From Pseudaminobacter soli (ex Zhang et al. 2022) (GTDB taxonomy: Bacteria; Pseudomonadota; Alphaproteobacteria; Rhizobiales; Rhizobiaceae), in contig NZ_JABVCF010000010.1 in NCBI RefSeq assembly GCF_014595955.1, positions 1 through 64,000 of the forward strand: 64,000 nucleotides of DNA, given 5' to 3'. The position numbers and the translations under genes were made by a program. Positions within the stretch are counted from its first letter, which is position 1, and each line of letters begins with the position of its first letter. The notes below the pieces were generated by a model. The model was given only the letters and a program-made list of their open reading frames with translations. It did not search any database and had not been told where the DNA came from. This document shows, piece by piece, positions 16,336 through 24,677 of this stretch.

Positions 16336-16782
16336 ATGTCATTGGTCATCGAGGGCGAGGAGCGCATCGCGGCGCCGATCGGCAGGGTTTGGGAAGCTAT
16401 CAACGATCCTGAGATGTTGAGATCGTCGATCCCGGGGTGCACCGAGCTTGCCAAGACGTCGGACGACACCATGACCGCCACCGTGGTGCTGAAGATCGGT
16501 CCGATAAAGGCCACCTTCGCCGGGCAGGTCACCCTCTCCAACCTTCAGCCGCCGAGCGGACTCACCATCTCCGGTGAGGGAAAGGGTGGCATCGCGGGCT
16601 TTGCGAAAGGCGGCGCGGACGTCTCACTGAGCGAGGACGGCCCGGACACCACGATCCTCAAATACCAGGCGAAGGCCGATGTCGGCGGCAAGATCGCGCA
16701 GCTCGGCAGCCGGCTGATCGTGTCGACCTCGAAGAAGCTCGCTGAACAGTTCTTTTCGAACCTCAGCAAGGCGATCTCCTGA
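16336..16782 (+). CDS. CoxG-like SRPBCC protein
   Basis: 148 residues of the START/SRPBCC fold as in CoxG (CO dehydrogenase subunit G), seen beside many molybdenum hydroxylase operons. The start EGEERIAAPIGRVWEAINDPEMLRSSIPGC is diagnostic, followed by alternating strands and a long C-terminal helix. Relatives lacking a membrane anchor are thought to help recruit or mature the Mo enzyme. Its presence ties the aldehyde dehydrogenase operon to the hydroxylase at 5860-9559. SD GAAGGA before the ATG. Confidence 0.9.
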   Translation: MSLVIEGEERIAAPIGRVWEAINDPEMLRSSIPGCTELAKTSDDTMTATVVLKIGPIKATFAGQVTLSNLQPPSGLTISGEGKGGIAGFAKGGADVSLSEDGPDTTILKYQAKADVGGKIAQLGSRLIVSTSKKLAEQFFSNLSKAIS

Positions 16783-16981
16783 CCTTCAGTCCCTTGCACC
16801 CTGAGGGTCGGGGTTTCGCACCGGGGCCTCGAGGTTCCGTAAGTGGCAATTTCGCCAGCCACGCGTCCCCTACCCTATCCGACAACCTGGACAACGACCG
16901 TTTTCCCTCTGGGCCGTCGTTGAAGGTTGGGCCTTACCAATCGGCTCTAAGAACCCCATGCTGCACGAGGCGCAGGAGGAA

Positions 16982-17912
16982 TCACTTCACATTCGGAAGC
17001 GGCCCTCGACTGAGCGCTGTCTGGCGACGGGAAAGCCCGATGATCCACGCGCGCAGCTCCATGCCAAGCGGCTTTTCCAGAGCGGAGCGCTGCCACGCAA
17101 GAAAGTAGGTTTGCTTCAGCTGTAGGCGCAGATCGAAGGGGATTGCCAGCCGCCCAGCAACGAGGTCGTCATAGATCATGGAAAGCTGGGCGAGAACGAA
17201 GCCGCGTGTTGATCGCCGCATCGATCGCCGCGCTCGAGATCGAGAACATCAAATCTCCGGAGCGCCGCGGCGAAATCTCGCCGATGCTAGCCGCCCAATC
17301 GTTCCAGCTGGGAGGCTGCTGATAGCCGGATTCCCATTCGATTCCGAGCAAGGAACGCGCCAGGATGTCGCTGGGTCGGTGCACGGGGTTCGCAGCAAGG
17401 AACGCCGGTGAGCAGCAAGGCACGACCCAGTCGGTAAACAGCTCGGAATAAAGCTCGAAGGACCGGACCCGGTCTCCATAGGAAATGCGGAAGTCGATCG
17501 GATCGGCATTTGGCGCTGGTTCTGCACCTGTCGCCACAAGTCGGACGTTCGCTGCGGATTCAGCCTGCCAGTCGACGAGTTTCGGGCCGATCCACTTGCT
17601 CGCCAAGGATGGTAAGCAACTGACCGTCAGACTGCTCCGCTCCCTCATGCTGTGAAGTTCGTTCTGTGCCTCGCGAAGCTGGTCGAACGCCTTGGTGACG
17701 CGGGCATGATAGATGCGGCCCCAATGCGTGAGCGCAATGTTTCTGCCGTTTCGCTCCAGCAGCCGAATGCCGAGAATTTCCTCTGCCCGTTTGATCTGCT
17801 GGCTGACAGCGCCGCTCGTCACGCCAAGTTCGTCCGCGGTCGCACTGACGCTGCCGTTACGGCCGAGTGCCTCGAACGTCTGGATGGCACGCAATGGCGG
17901 AAGTTTTCTCAA
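16982..17912 (-). pseudogene. GcvA-like LysR regulator broken by a one-base frameshift
   Basis: The helix-turn-helix half (from RKLPPLRAIQTFEALGR) and most of the effector domain read in one frame, down to SSAAIDAAINTR. The rest (GFVLAQLSMIYDDLVAG to the end) continues in another frame. Adding one G/C in the GCCGC run at about 17202-17205 joins them into a normal full-length regulator of about 310 residues. The start is best taken as TTG at 17912, preceded by GGGGGGAG; the upstream ATG extension is not family-like. It is either a recent mutation or a base-call error. It lies divergent from the diiron protein gene, so it probably controls that gene pair. Confidence 0.85.
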
Positions 17913-17937
17913 TCGGCTCCCCCCCCAGAATTCTCGC

Positions 17938-17952
17938 TTTAGCAGAACTAAA
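17938..17952. promoter_or_regulatory. inverted repeat TTTAG-N5-CTAAA upstream of the LysR gene
   Basis: A perfect 5-bp inverted repeat with 5-nt spacer, 26 bp upstream of the TTG start. The T-N11-A-like shape and position suit a LysR autoregulatory box. Confidence 0.4.
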
Positions 17953-18160
17953 CCAAATCGCAATTTCAATCATTTTGCTTCGGGCTGGCCCCTGGCTATG
18001 ATTCGAATGTCCGGCCACCGTGGGAGCGGCTTAGGAAGCGAGTGCTTCGCCGGGCTGAACTGAAATACGGAAATTTGCAGGGGTGCCTCGTTGGCGGCCA
18101 TTCGATGGCTTGACCAGTCGAAGTCGCTCGCCTGCGGCCATCGTGGCAAGGAGGGCATAA

Positions 18161-18853
18161 ATGGTTGATGTTCGCAGGGTGCGAGGCGGTAGCGGTCTGG
18201 ACGAGATCAATGACGAACTCGACCAGATCCTCGACTCCGTCGTCGAGAACACGCGGAATGCCACGGAGGCGTTCTTCGCATCGTATGACAAGAATCCAGA
18301 TCCGCAGATCCTGGCTGACTGGCTGACGCCACGCGCCTGGCGCGAGATCGACTACGTGTTCCTGCTCAATGAACAAATTCGACGCTATGGCCTCGCCTTC
18401 GAGCGCAAGCACATCACGCTGCTGGCAAAGCAGTCCTTCCAGGAGGCCGAGCACTACGAGATGGTCGGACAGGCGATCGAGTCTCTCGGCGGCAAGGTCC
18501 CGACCTCGGCACCTCCGGAAGCTCGCCCCTGGAGCGAGTTTCTATGGGAGTGCCTGGAGCGCCATCCTCTGGCGGCGATCGCTGCATGGAATTGTTCGGA
18601 AACTTCTGCGTCCGGAAGCTTCGAGCCAACGTTCAGGGCGGGCGCCAGGCACGGCTTCGACGAAGTTGTCCGGATCTACAAGCAGATCGAGACCGACGAG
18701 AAATTCCACGTCGGCCTCGGACGGCAGGTGCTCGCGGCCTACGCCAAGACTGACAAGGATCGCGACGAGATCCTGCGGGCGATGCGCGGCATGCGCGACA
18801 TAGCCTGGAAGACCTTTACGCCGGAATCCGTCTCCCAAGCACGCGCCGGCTGA
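18161..18853 (+). CDS. ferritin-like diiron protein, putative oxygenase
   Basis: 230 residues, nearly all helical. It has the spacing of a four-helix diiron carboxylate site: E71 (LLNEQ), E95-x-x-H98 (EAEH), E147 (CSETS) and E180-x-x-H183 (EKFH). Start ATG is preceded by a strong AAGGAGGG. The next gene, 57 bp on, is a VanB-type NAD(P)H reductase with its own 2Fe-2S cluster, suggesting an electron supply and hence an oxygenase or oxidase rather than iron storage. No specific family name could be attached; an AurF-, ribonucleotide-reductase- or COQ7-like assignment is not supported beyond the ligand pattern. Confidence 0.75.
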   Translation: MVDVRRVRGGSGLDEINDELDQILDSVVENTRNATEAFFASYDKNPDPQILADWLTPRAWREIDYVFLLNEQIRRYGLAFERKHITLLAKQSFQEAEHYEMVGQAIESLGGKVPTSAPPEARPWSEFLWECLERHPLAAIAAWNCSETSASGSFEPTFRAGARHGFDEVVRIYKQIETDEKFHVGLGRQVLAAYAKTDKDRDEILRAMRGMRDIAWKTFTPESVSQARAG

Positions 18854-18910
18854 CCTCTGCCACCCGACGCCTCGGCTTCTTCTCCCAGCAGGGCAACGGC
18901 AATCAAGTGA

Positions 18911-19909
18911 ATGACGCAGATCAGTAGCATGACGACATTCAATCCGCAGTCTGGCGGCAAGGCGAGCCAGTTGTTCGACATGACCGTTGCAGAACTGCGC
19001 TTGGTCGCCGATGGCGTGATCGCCATTGAGTTGGCAGCGCCGGACGGCGGTGACCTGCCCTCCTGGGAGCCTGGAGCACACATCGACGTACTGCTGCCGA
19101 ATGGCTTGGTCAGGCAGTACTCACTGTGCGGCGATCCTTCCCTGCGCGATCGCTGGAGGATCGCCGTGTTGCGCGAACCTTCCAGCCGGGGTGGGTCGAG
19201 TTGGCTGCATGACCAACTGCAGGAAGGGCAGCGGATCGCCGTGGCCGCACCCCGCAACAATTTCAGGGTCGTGGAATCCGAACGTTATCTGTTCGTCGCC
19301 GGCGGGATCGGGATCACGCCGATACTTCCCATGGTCCGTTCAGTTGCTGCAAAGGGCAAACAATGGACGCTTCTCTATGGGGGGCGTAGCCGCCGGTCCA
19401 TGGCCTTCCTCGAAGAGATCGAAGGCTTTCAAGGGGGCGCATCCCATATCATCCCACAGGACGAGTTCGGGCTGCTGGATCTCGACAGCTTCCTTGGAGA
19501 GCATCAGCCTGACACGGTCGTCTATTGCTGTGGCCCGACGCCCCTGATCGAAGCAGTGGAGCAGAGATGCCGCAACTGGCGACAGGGCGCTCTACACCTG
19601 GAACGCTTCGCGCCAAGCGAAAAGGCAAAGACTCGAGAGAAGGGTAGTTTCGAGGTCGAACTCGCCCGCTCCGGCCGGCGCATCGTGGTTCCGCCTCATC
19701 GCAGCATCCTCGATGTACTGGAGGAAAACGGCTGCAAAGTCACCAACTCATGCCGGGCCGGCATCTGCGGCACTTGCTTGGTGAAGGTCCTTTCCGGCGT
19801 TCCCGATCATCATGACGATGTGCTCAGTCTGGATGAGCAAGCGGCGGGAGACGCAATGCTCGTCTGCGTCTCACGCGCTAAGAGCGACCGTTTGGTGCTG
19901 GACCTCTAG
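18911..19909 (+). CDS. VanB/phthalate dioxygenase reductase-type ferredoxin reductase
   Basis: 332 residues. Order: FMN/FAD domain with the RQYSLC motif (about residue 70), NAD(P)H domain with VAGGIGITPI (about 130) and YCCGPTPL (about 206), and C-terminal plant-type [2Fe-2S] domain with ligands in SCRAGICGTC and a last Cys in MLVCVS. This order (flavin, NAD, 2Fe-2S last) is that of phthalate dioxygenase reductase and VanB, which deliver electrons to an oxygenase. No Rieske oxygenase is nearby; the natural partner is the diiron protein just upstream. Confidence 0.92.
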   Translation: MTQISSMTTFNPQSGGKASQLFDMTVAELRLVADGVIAIELAAPDGGDLPSWEPGAHIDVLLPNGLVRQYSLCGDPSLRDRWRIAVLREPSSRGGSSWLHDQLQEGQRIAVAAPRNNFRVVESERYLFVAGGIGITPILPMVRSVAAKGKQWTLLYGGRSRRSMAFLEEIEGFQGGASHIIPQDEFGLLDLDSFLGEHQPDTVVYCCGPTPLIEAVEQRCRNWRQGALHLERFAPSEKAKTREKGSFEVELARSGRRIVVPPHRSILDVLEENGCKVTNSCRAGICGTCLVKVLSGVPDHHDDVLSLDEQAAGDAMLVCVSRAKSDRLVLDL

Positions 19910-19987
19910 GCCAGTTTGGAGGGCCTAAAGATCGTTTGGCGAGGAGTTGCCGAGAGGATGTAAGCAAGATCAGCATACGCGCCGGAG

Positions 19988-20018
19988 TTGCATACAAAAT
20001 TACAACAATTGCATGCGC
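19988..20018. promoter_or_regulatory. two-box operator upstream of the MHS symporter gene
   Basis: Boxes TTGCATACAA (19988-19997) and TTGCATGCGC (20009-20018), again exactly 11 nt apart, 114 bp before the symporter start. The first box is identical to the second box at both other operators. Confidence 0.6.
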
Positions 20019-20131
20019 GAGACTTCTCTGTGATGCTGCGAGTGGGAAATCGCTTTGGGCGATGCCGTTTCGGGGATGTGTGCGCCACCGAATGGTTGTC
20101 CGGTCAATCGCGCACGATTGGGAGGGAAATG

Positions 20132-21478
20132 ATGGTAGAAACCGACAAGGCGATGCAACGGCGCGTTGCTATCGCAAGCTTAATTGGCACCACCATCGAG
20201 TTCTATGATTTTTACATTTACGGAATTGCCGCGGCGCTTGTCTTCAATGGTATCTTCTTTCCGAGTCTCGATCCCGCGGTCGGTATGATCGCTGCGTTCG
20301 CGACGTTTGCGGTAGGCTTCGTTGCGCGCCCGCTTGGCGCGATAGTCTTTGGGCATTATGGTGACCGCATCGGCCGCAAGGCCATGCTGGTCGCCTCACT
20401 GTTGACGATGGGCGCAGCTACGGTGCTGATCGGCTTACTCCCCACCTATGAATCCATCGGCATTGCAGCCCCCATACTGCTTTGCCTCCTCCGGTTCTTG
20501 CAGGGTATCGGGCTCGGCGGAGAGTGGGGCGGAGCGGCCCTCGTTGCGACCGAATTCGCCCCGAAGAAGCGGCGGGGACTGTTCGGCTCTCTGCCTCAGT
20601 TGGGCAGCGCCCCAGGGTTCCTCCTCTCAAACGGAATCTTTCTCTGTCTCAGCCTTCTGCTGACGGATGAGCAATTTTCAGCCTGGGGCTGGCGCATTCC
20701 GTTCCTGCTCAGCACGGTCCTTATCATTTTTGGTCTATACATACGGTTGAGCATTGCCGAGACGCCGGTCTTCCAACGCGTTCTCGACAAGGAAACTCAG
20801 TCCAGCGTACCTATCGTTAGCGTCCTGAAATCGAACTCCCTTCAGGTCATCCTTGGGGGTATGTCTACGGCCATCACCTATGTTCTGTTCTTCACCACCG
20901 GAACGTTCGGACTGTCTTACGGAGTGAAGACACTGGGTATCGAACGCTCGCAAATGCTGTCGCTGACGATCGTGGCAGTCATTGCAATGGCGGTCTCCAC
21001 ACTCGTTTGCGGCATGCTCGGCGACCGCTTCGGGCGTCCTCGCGTAATCATGATCTCGGGCGTCGTGGCGATCATCTGGTCATTCTTCTTCTTCCCGATG
21101 CTCGATACGCGCGAACCGGTTCTGATCGCTGCGGCGTTCTCGATAACGCTCGCTGTGATGGGTGGCATCTACGGCCCCATGGGGGCGTTCCTGCCGGAGT
21201 TGTTCAAGCCGAGCGTTCGCTATACCGGCGCGGCTCTGGCCTACAGCCTTGGCGGCATCTTCGGCGGAGCATTGGCACCGATCATCGCGACCGATCTTGC
21301 GGCAACCTTCGGCTCCCATTCGATCGGCTACTATCTCGCGGCGATGGCCCTGGCCAGCATAGTGTGTGTCGTGATCCTGCGTGGACGCATGCCGACGAAC
21401 TTCGCGGAGGAGGACTATTCTACCGAGACCGCAAGCAACCCGGCCGGCTCCGTTCGCGCCGCGCTACCTGCCAACTGA
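20132..21478 (+). CDS. MFS metabolite/proton symporter (MHS family)
   Basis: 448 residues with 12 predicted membrane segments. The sugar-porter-like loop GHYGDRIGRKAMLVASLL (after helix 2) and GLGGEWGGAALVATE mark the MHS group that includes KgtP, ProP and ShiA, importing organic acids, betaines or shikimate. Start set at the second of two ATGs (20132) because GGGAGGG lies 5 nt upstream; the longer TTG reading begins inside the operator. Second importer of the island, alongside TRAP. Confidence 0.92.
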   Translation: MVETDKAMQRRVAIASLIGTTIEFYDFYIYGIAAALVFNGIFFPSLDPAVGMIAAFATFAVGFVARPLGAIVFGHYGDRIGRKAMLVASLLTMGAATVLIGLLPTYESIGIAAPILLCLLRFLQGIGLGGEWGGAALVATEFAPKKRRGLFGSLPQLGSAPGFLLSNGIFLCLSLLLTDEQFSAWGWRIPFLLSTVLIIFGLYIRLSIAETPVFQRVLDKETQSSVPIVSVLKSNSLQVILGGMSTAITYVLFFTTGTFGLSYGVKTLGIERSQMLSLTIVAVIAMAVSTLVCGMLGDRFGRPRVIMISGVVAIIWSFFFFPMLDTREPVLIAAAFSITLAVMGGIYGPMGAFLPELFKPSVRYTGAALAYSLGGIFGGALAPIIATDLAATFGSHSIGYYLAAMALASIVCVVILRGRMPTNFAEEDYSTETASNPAGSVRAALPAN

Positions 21479-21495
21479 TCTCCCCCTGCGGGCAT

Positions 21496-21519
21496 CGGGT
21501 CTCGCTCTCCCGAGACCCG
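21496..21519 (+). terminator. hairpin after the MHS symporter gene
   Basis: Perfect 9-bp GC-rich stem (CGGGTCTCG at 21496-21504, complement at 21511-21519), 6-nt loop, 17 bp after the stop. No T-run follows, so it may be a weak or rho-assisted end. Confidence 0.5.
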
Positions 21520-21682
21520 TCACTGCATAGGAGCCTCAGGACAGCAGCGCGACCCCCGCGCTGCTGTCAAACAGTGGAGCATAGGGGCGACCACTGACCG
21601 CATCACAATCTATAGGCTTGGCGCCGAAGCTCCTGCTGGCTCTGAATGGCTTCTCTACCAGCTCTGATGTTGAACCAGCAAA

Positions 21683-21901
21683 TTGCGCCAAGAGCTGACG
21701 CCCTCGGGCGAGGTCGAACGCTACTATTTCCGCTCGCTCTATTTTCGCGAACCGGGCGGCAACCTGTTCGAAATCGCGAGCGACACCCCGGGGTTTGCGG
21801 TGGACGAGCCCTTTGAGACCATGGGCGAGGCCCTGTCGCTGCCGCCGTTCCTGGAATCGCGTCGCGCGCAAATCGAGGCCGGTCTGAAGCCGCTGGACTG
21901 A
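21683..21901 (+). pseudogene. C-terminal fragment of a ring-cleaving VOC dioxygenase
   Basis: The frame [26 protein letters not shown], then [18 protein letters not shown], matches the last 65 or so residues of the PcpA/MhqO-type glyoxalase-fold dioxygenases, including the metal-binding Glu in LFEIA. The first 80% of the gene is missing and upstream sequence is unrelated. A terminator follows. Confidence 0.75.
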
Positions 21902-21911
21902 TCGCCTGACA

Positions 21912-21938
21912 AGGGGCCGCCGAAGCTAGCGGCCTTTT
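21912..21938 (+). terminator. terminator after the dioxygenase fragment
   Basis: Stem GGCCGC (21915-21920) / GCGGCC (21929-21934), 8-nt loop, followed by TTTT. It survives as the natural 3' end of the broken gene. Confidence 0.65.
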
Positions 21939-22153
21939 GCCAACTGGTTCGAGCCGCCCGGGGGCCTTTGGATGACCGCGAATAGCGGTGCAGCGGGGCC
22001 CGCGACATGACACTGGAAACCGTCAGCCAGATGAGCGATGATCCCTCATCAGCCTGCCAGCCGCGGCGCGCTGAACTGCCGGCCCAAGGCCGGAGAGCAC
22101 GGCGACCGAAGCCGTCAGCTACATCACCCCTGAGACGCGTCCGGTACTGACCA

Positions 22154-22618
22154 ATGTCGAAGGACAATCCGATGCCAATATCAGCCAACCCAGATCCCAG
22201 GAGCTTTCCCGCGCCCCGCGAGGGGTTTGTGGTCACGCACCTGCTCATAGTCGCCGACCAAGACCGATCGCGCGAGTTCTACCGCGCCGTGCTGGGTGCC
22301 GAGGTGGTCCGCGAGCGCGACCCGGTCGCGCTGCGCTTGAGCAACACCTGGCTCATCCTCAACGTCGGCGGCGGTCCGACCGACGACAAGCCGGACGTCA
22401 TTGCTGCGCCGCCCCAGAGCGCGCACGTACTCACGAGCGCTCTAAACATCCGCGTCGCGGACATCCAGGCTGTCTACCGCGAGTGGAAAGCGCGCGGCGC
22501 CGAGTTCCTTACCGAGCCCAAGGACCGCGGGTCCGAGATCCGCTGCTACATGAAGGACCCCGACGGTCACATCATCGAAGTCGGGCAGTCCACCGGAATT
22601 CTCCGCCAGCAGGCATAG
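22154..22618 (+). CDS. VOC (glyoxalase/bleomycin-resistance fold) protein
   Basis: 154 residues containing one VOC module: VTHLLIVADQDRSREFYRAVLGAEVV at the first strand-helix unit and KDPDGHIIEVGQS near the end with a metal-type Glu. Start at ATG 22154, with an alternative at 22172. Such proteins include isomerases, epoxide-opening thiol transferases and drug-binding proteins; nothing local decides. It appears intact, unlike its neighbours. Confidence 0.85.
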   Translation: MSKDNPMPISANPDPRSFPAPREGFVVTHLLIVADQDRSREFYRAVLGAEVVRERDPVALRLSNTWLILNVGGGPTDDKPDVIAAPPQSAHVLTSALNIRVADIQAVYREWKARGAEFLTEPKDRGSEIRCYMKDPDGHIIEVGQSTGILRQQA

Positions 22619-22710
22619 ACCAGCTTGTTGAAACACCGTGACGATGTTGCTGGACTGGTTTGTTCGACGGTCGAATCCAGCATTCTCGACCTGATCGTGC
22701 CGCTCGAGCG

Positions 22711-23243
22711 TCAGCGCGGATTGACCCGATCAAACACAGTTGCGAAACGGCCGGTGGCTTCCGCCGTGCGCAGCGCCTTCACCCGCTCGACCAGGATTTC
22801 GGCCGCCTCCGGGTCCGCTGCCAGCAGGGTCATGCTTTCGCGGATGAAATCCTCGAGCGGCATCGCGCGCGGGTTGTCGCGCTGGCCGGCCGTCAGGTCG
22901 GTGGCCACCGCCACCTCAATGACCGGCACAGCGGTGTCCCGGAGTTGGTGGCGCAGCGAGATGCTGTAGGAATGGATCGCAGCCTTCGTCGCCGAATAGG
23001 TCGGCGTATCCGCGCGCGGCACGAAGGCGAGGCCGGAGGAAACATTCACCACCGCGGCCTGCGGTTGGGCCAGAAGGTAGGGCAACAGAAGGACTGCAAC
23101 TCCCGTACCGCCCTTGACATTATTAGCGGCCCGACCGTTTCGATCGCGTTTTCTTGCAGCATGCAGGCCAGGCTCTCGTCGAACACCGCCGCGATCGGGC
23201 GCAACGTAGGAGAGGCACGCTGCCCCGTTAGCCCGTTGTTCAT
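22711..23243 (-). pseudogene. 5'-truncated, frameshifted SDR (DltE-like)
   Basis: The C-terminal two thirds is well preserved: LLLPYLLAQPQAAVVNVSSGLAF, then the active-site PTYSATKAAIHSYS (Tyr and Lys present), and a normal tail. Upstream the homologous NNGLT...AVFDESLACMLQENAIETVGPLI part is in another frame, and the cofactor-binding N-terminus is absent. Joining needs at least one frameshift near 23120. Confidence 0.75.
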
Positions 23244-23308
23244 CCCCCGACCCGATGCATGCGAACCCCACTTCTACGCCGTTACGCGAGTTGCGCAATC
23301 GCTGGCAG

Positions 23309-24022
23309 TTACTCGCACTGTCTGCGGGGCCCGCCGCTATAAGGCTGATAGCTGTTGTCCTCAGGACGGTACGAGCGATACCGGGCGAAGCACGATTCGA
23401 TGTGATCGGAAGAGATTTCGCTGCCGCTCTCAGCGATGCCGCCGGTCACAGAGGCTTCGAGGTAACCACCGACCTCTTCAGAGCTCCCCGAATATGGCGA
23501 AATGCACTCGCGCCGTGCTCCGCTGTAGGAGGTATAGGTATTGTCCTCAGGCCGGTAGGAGCGATAGCGATGCGAACACCACTCGCCATGCCCGGTCTGC
23601 ATTTGCGCCTCCTGATCTGATTTCGGCTGCTCCTGCTCAGAAGCCTTGGGCACCGCGGCTGTCGCCATTGGGTCGACGAACTCCGGGTCTGGGTCGGAAA
23701 CAAAATCGTTTCGGAACTCCGCTGGAGAAGTATCGGTGAGCGCCTCGACCAAATGATCTTGCTGACGCCCCCTTCCATTGCTCGATAATCTCGATGCGGC
23801 ACGTGCCGGAACACGCTTCAAGTCCGCAGGATGGGGCTTCACGGTGATTGGGCGGTCAGTCCACAGCTCGGATGTCTGAAGATCGAGTTTCCGGTCCTGG
23901 ACAGGCTCAGAGGCCAGTAAAAAGACGGCGGTGAGCGCGCCCCCAACAAATGTAACGAGCATGGCAGCCATCCCGCTCAGTGCCGCCAAGAATACCCTCA
24001 TCCTTCCGCTCCCAGGTCTCAC
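23309..24022 (-). CDS. membrane-anchored protein with two BA14K-type repeats
   Basis: 237 residues. An N-terminal hydrophobic helix (about residues 10-38, MRVFLAALSGMAAM onward) should act as signal anchor. A disordered acidic stretch follows, then two copies of the pattern C-x2-RYRSYRPEDN-x-Y-x2-YSG-x2-R-x-C at about 148-172 and 212-236. This pattern is the core of BA14K, a Brucella/rhizobial surface antigen family with proposed lectin-like activity. Most relatives carry one copy. The ATG at 24001 is an equally good start. Confidence 0.75.
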   Translation of the reverse strand: MRPGSGRMRVFLAALSGMAAMLVTFVGGALTAVFLLASEPVQDRKLDLQTSELWTDRPITVKPHPADLKRVPARAASRLSSNGRGRQQDHLVEALTDTSPAEFRNDFVSDPDPEFVDPMATAAVPKASEQEQPKSDQEAQMQTGHGEWCSHRYRSYRPEDNTYTSYSGARRECISPYSGSSEEVGGYLEASVTGGIAESGSEISSDHIESCFARYRSYRPEDNSYQPYSGGPRRQCE

Positions 24023-24266
24023 CCCTCCTAGTCAGAATGCTAAGAGGCCCGAGCAGTTCCGAGGTAGACGCTTGAGCGCCCTAGTTGGATGCCTGCCAAG
24101 TGGGAATGACCGCCGCGTGACGCATAGTCACCATCCGCGGGCATGGTTTCGGGGCGGGACAGAATCAACTGCCACATCCGGTGAACATGTGATGGGCCAT
24201 GTTGGCGCTAATGCTCTTCTGCGGCGCGCTCGCCCTCATGTTGGTGTTCGGCTGGAGGCGTCTCTG

Positions 24267-24395
24267 ATGTGCAATCTCTATAACGTTAGCACCAACCATC
24301 AGGCGATCATCGAATTCGCCGACTTCGGGGACGCCATGACACCGGAACTCATCGAGCGCGAGGAGCAATTGCGCGAGAGAGTCTCCCACCGATAA
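24267..24395 (+). pseudogene. start of a YedK/SRAP (HMCES-like) gene, truncated
   Basis: Begins MCNLYNVSTNHQAI, the invariant start of SOS-response-associated peptidases in which Cys2 forms the covalent link to abasic DNA. After about 17 residues the homology ends and a stop follows at residue 43. A hydrophobic 22-residue frame (24199-24267) ends on the A of this ATG and may be a coupled small membrane peptide, or chance. Confidence 0.6.
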
Positions 24396-24618
24396 GGGCT
24401 CCAACGGATTGGTTTTTGCCTCGACGGATACAAGCGCCTCCCACTCCCTGGGATCGGCGACGTCTTGGCAAAGGTCGATCGGCGGGTGGATGGGACCGGA
24501 TGATGCGGTAGGTGGCGGCAAGCGGGCGTCGCACCGACAGCCCGTTCAATCGCCGCGCCGCGACCAGCATAAGGATCAGGGCCTCTGCTTGTCCGCAATC
24601 GAAAGCCGACCGACTCAA
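24380..24618 (-). pseudogene. N-terminal remnant of a RES-domain toxin gene
   Basis: On the minus strand TYRIIRS in one frame is followed in another by PPIDLCQDVADPREWEALVSVEAKTNP, the typical opening of RES-domain NAD-degrading toxins. The catalytic C-terminal part is absent and replaced by sequence antisense to the SRAP fragment. Frameshift near 24500. Confidence 0.55.
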
Positions 24619-24677
24619 CGATCTTGCCGACTGAGAAGTAAGGCCGCCTCGATGCGGCCTTACTCTGTCGTTTGGAT

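Noticed and set aside
22660-23739. 359-residue plus-strand frame
   Set aside because: It runs antisense through the recognisable SDR fragment and the double-BA14K gene; its protein shows no family features.
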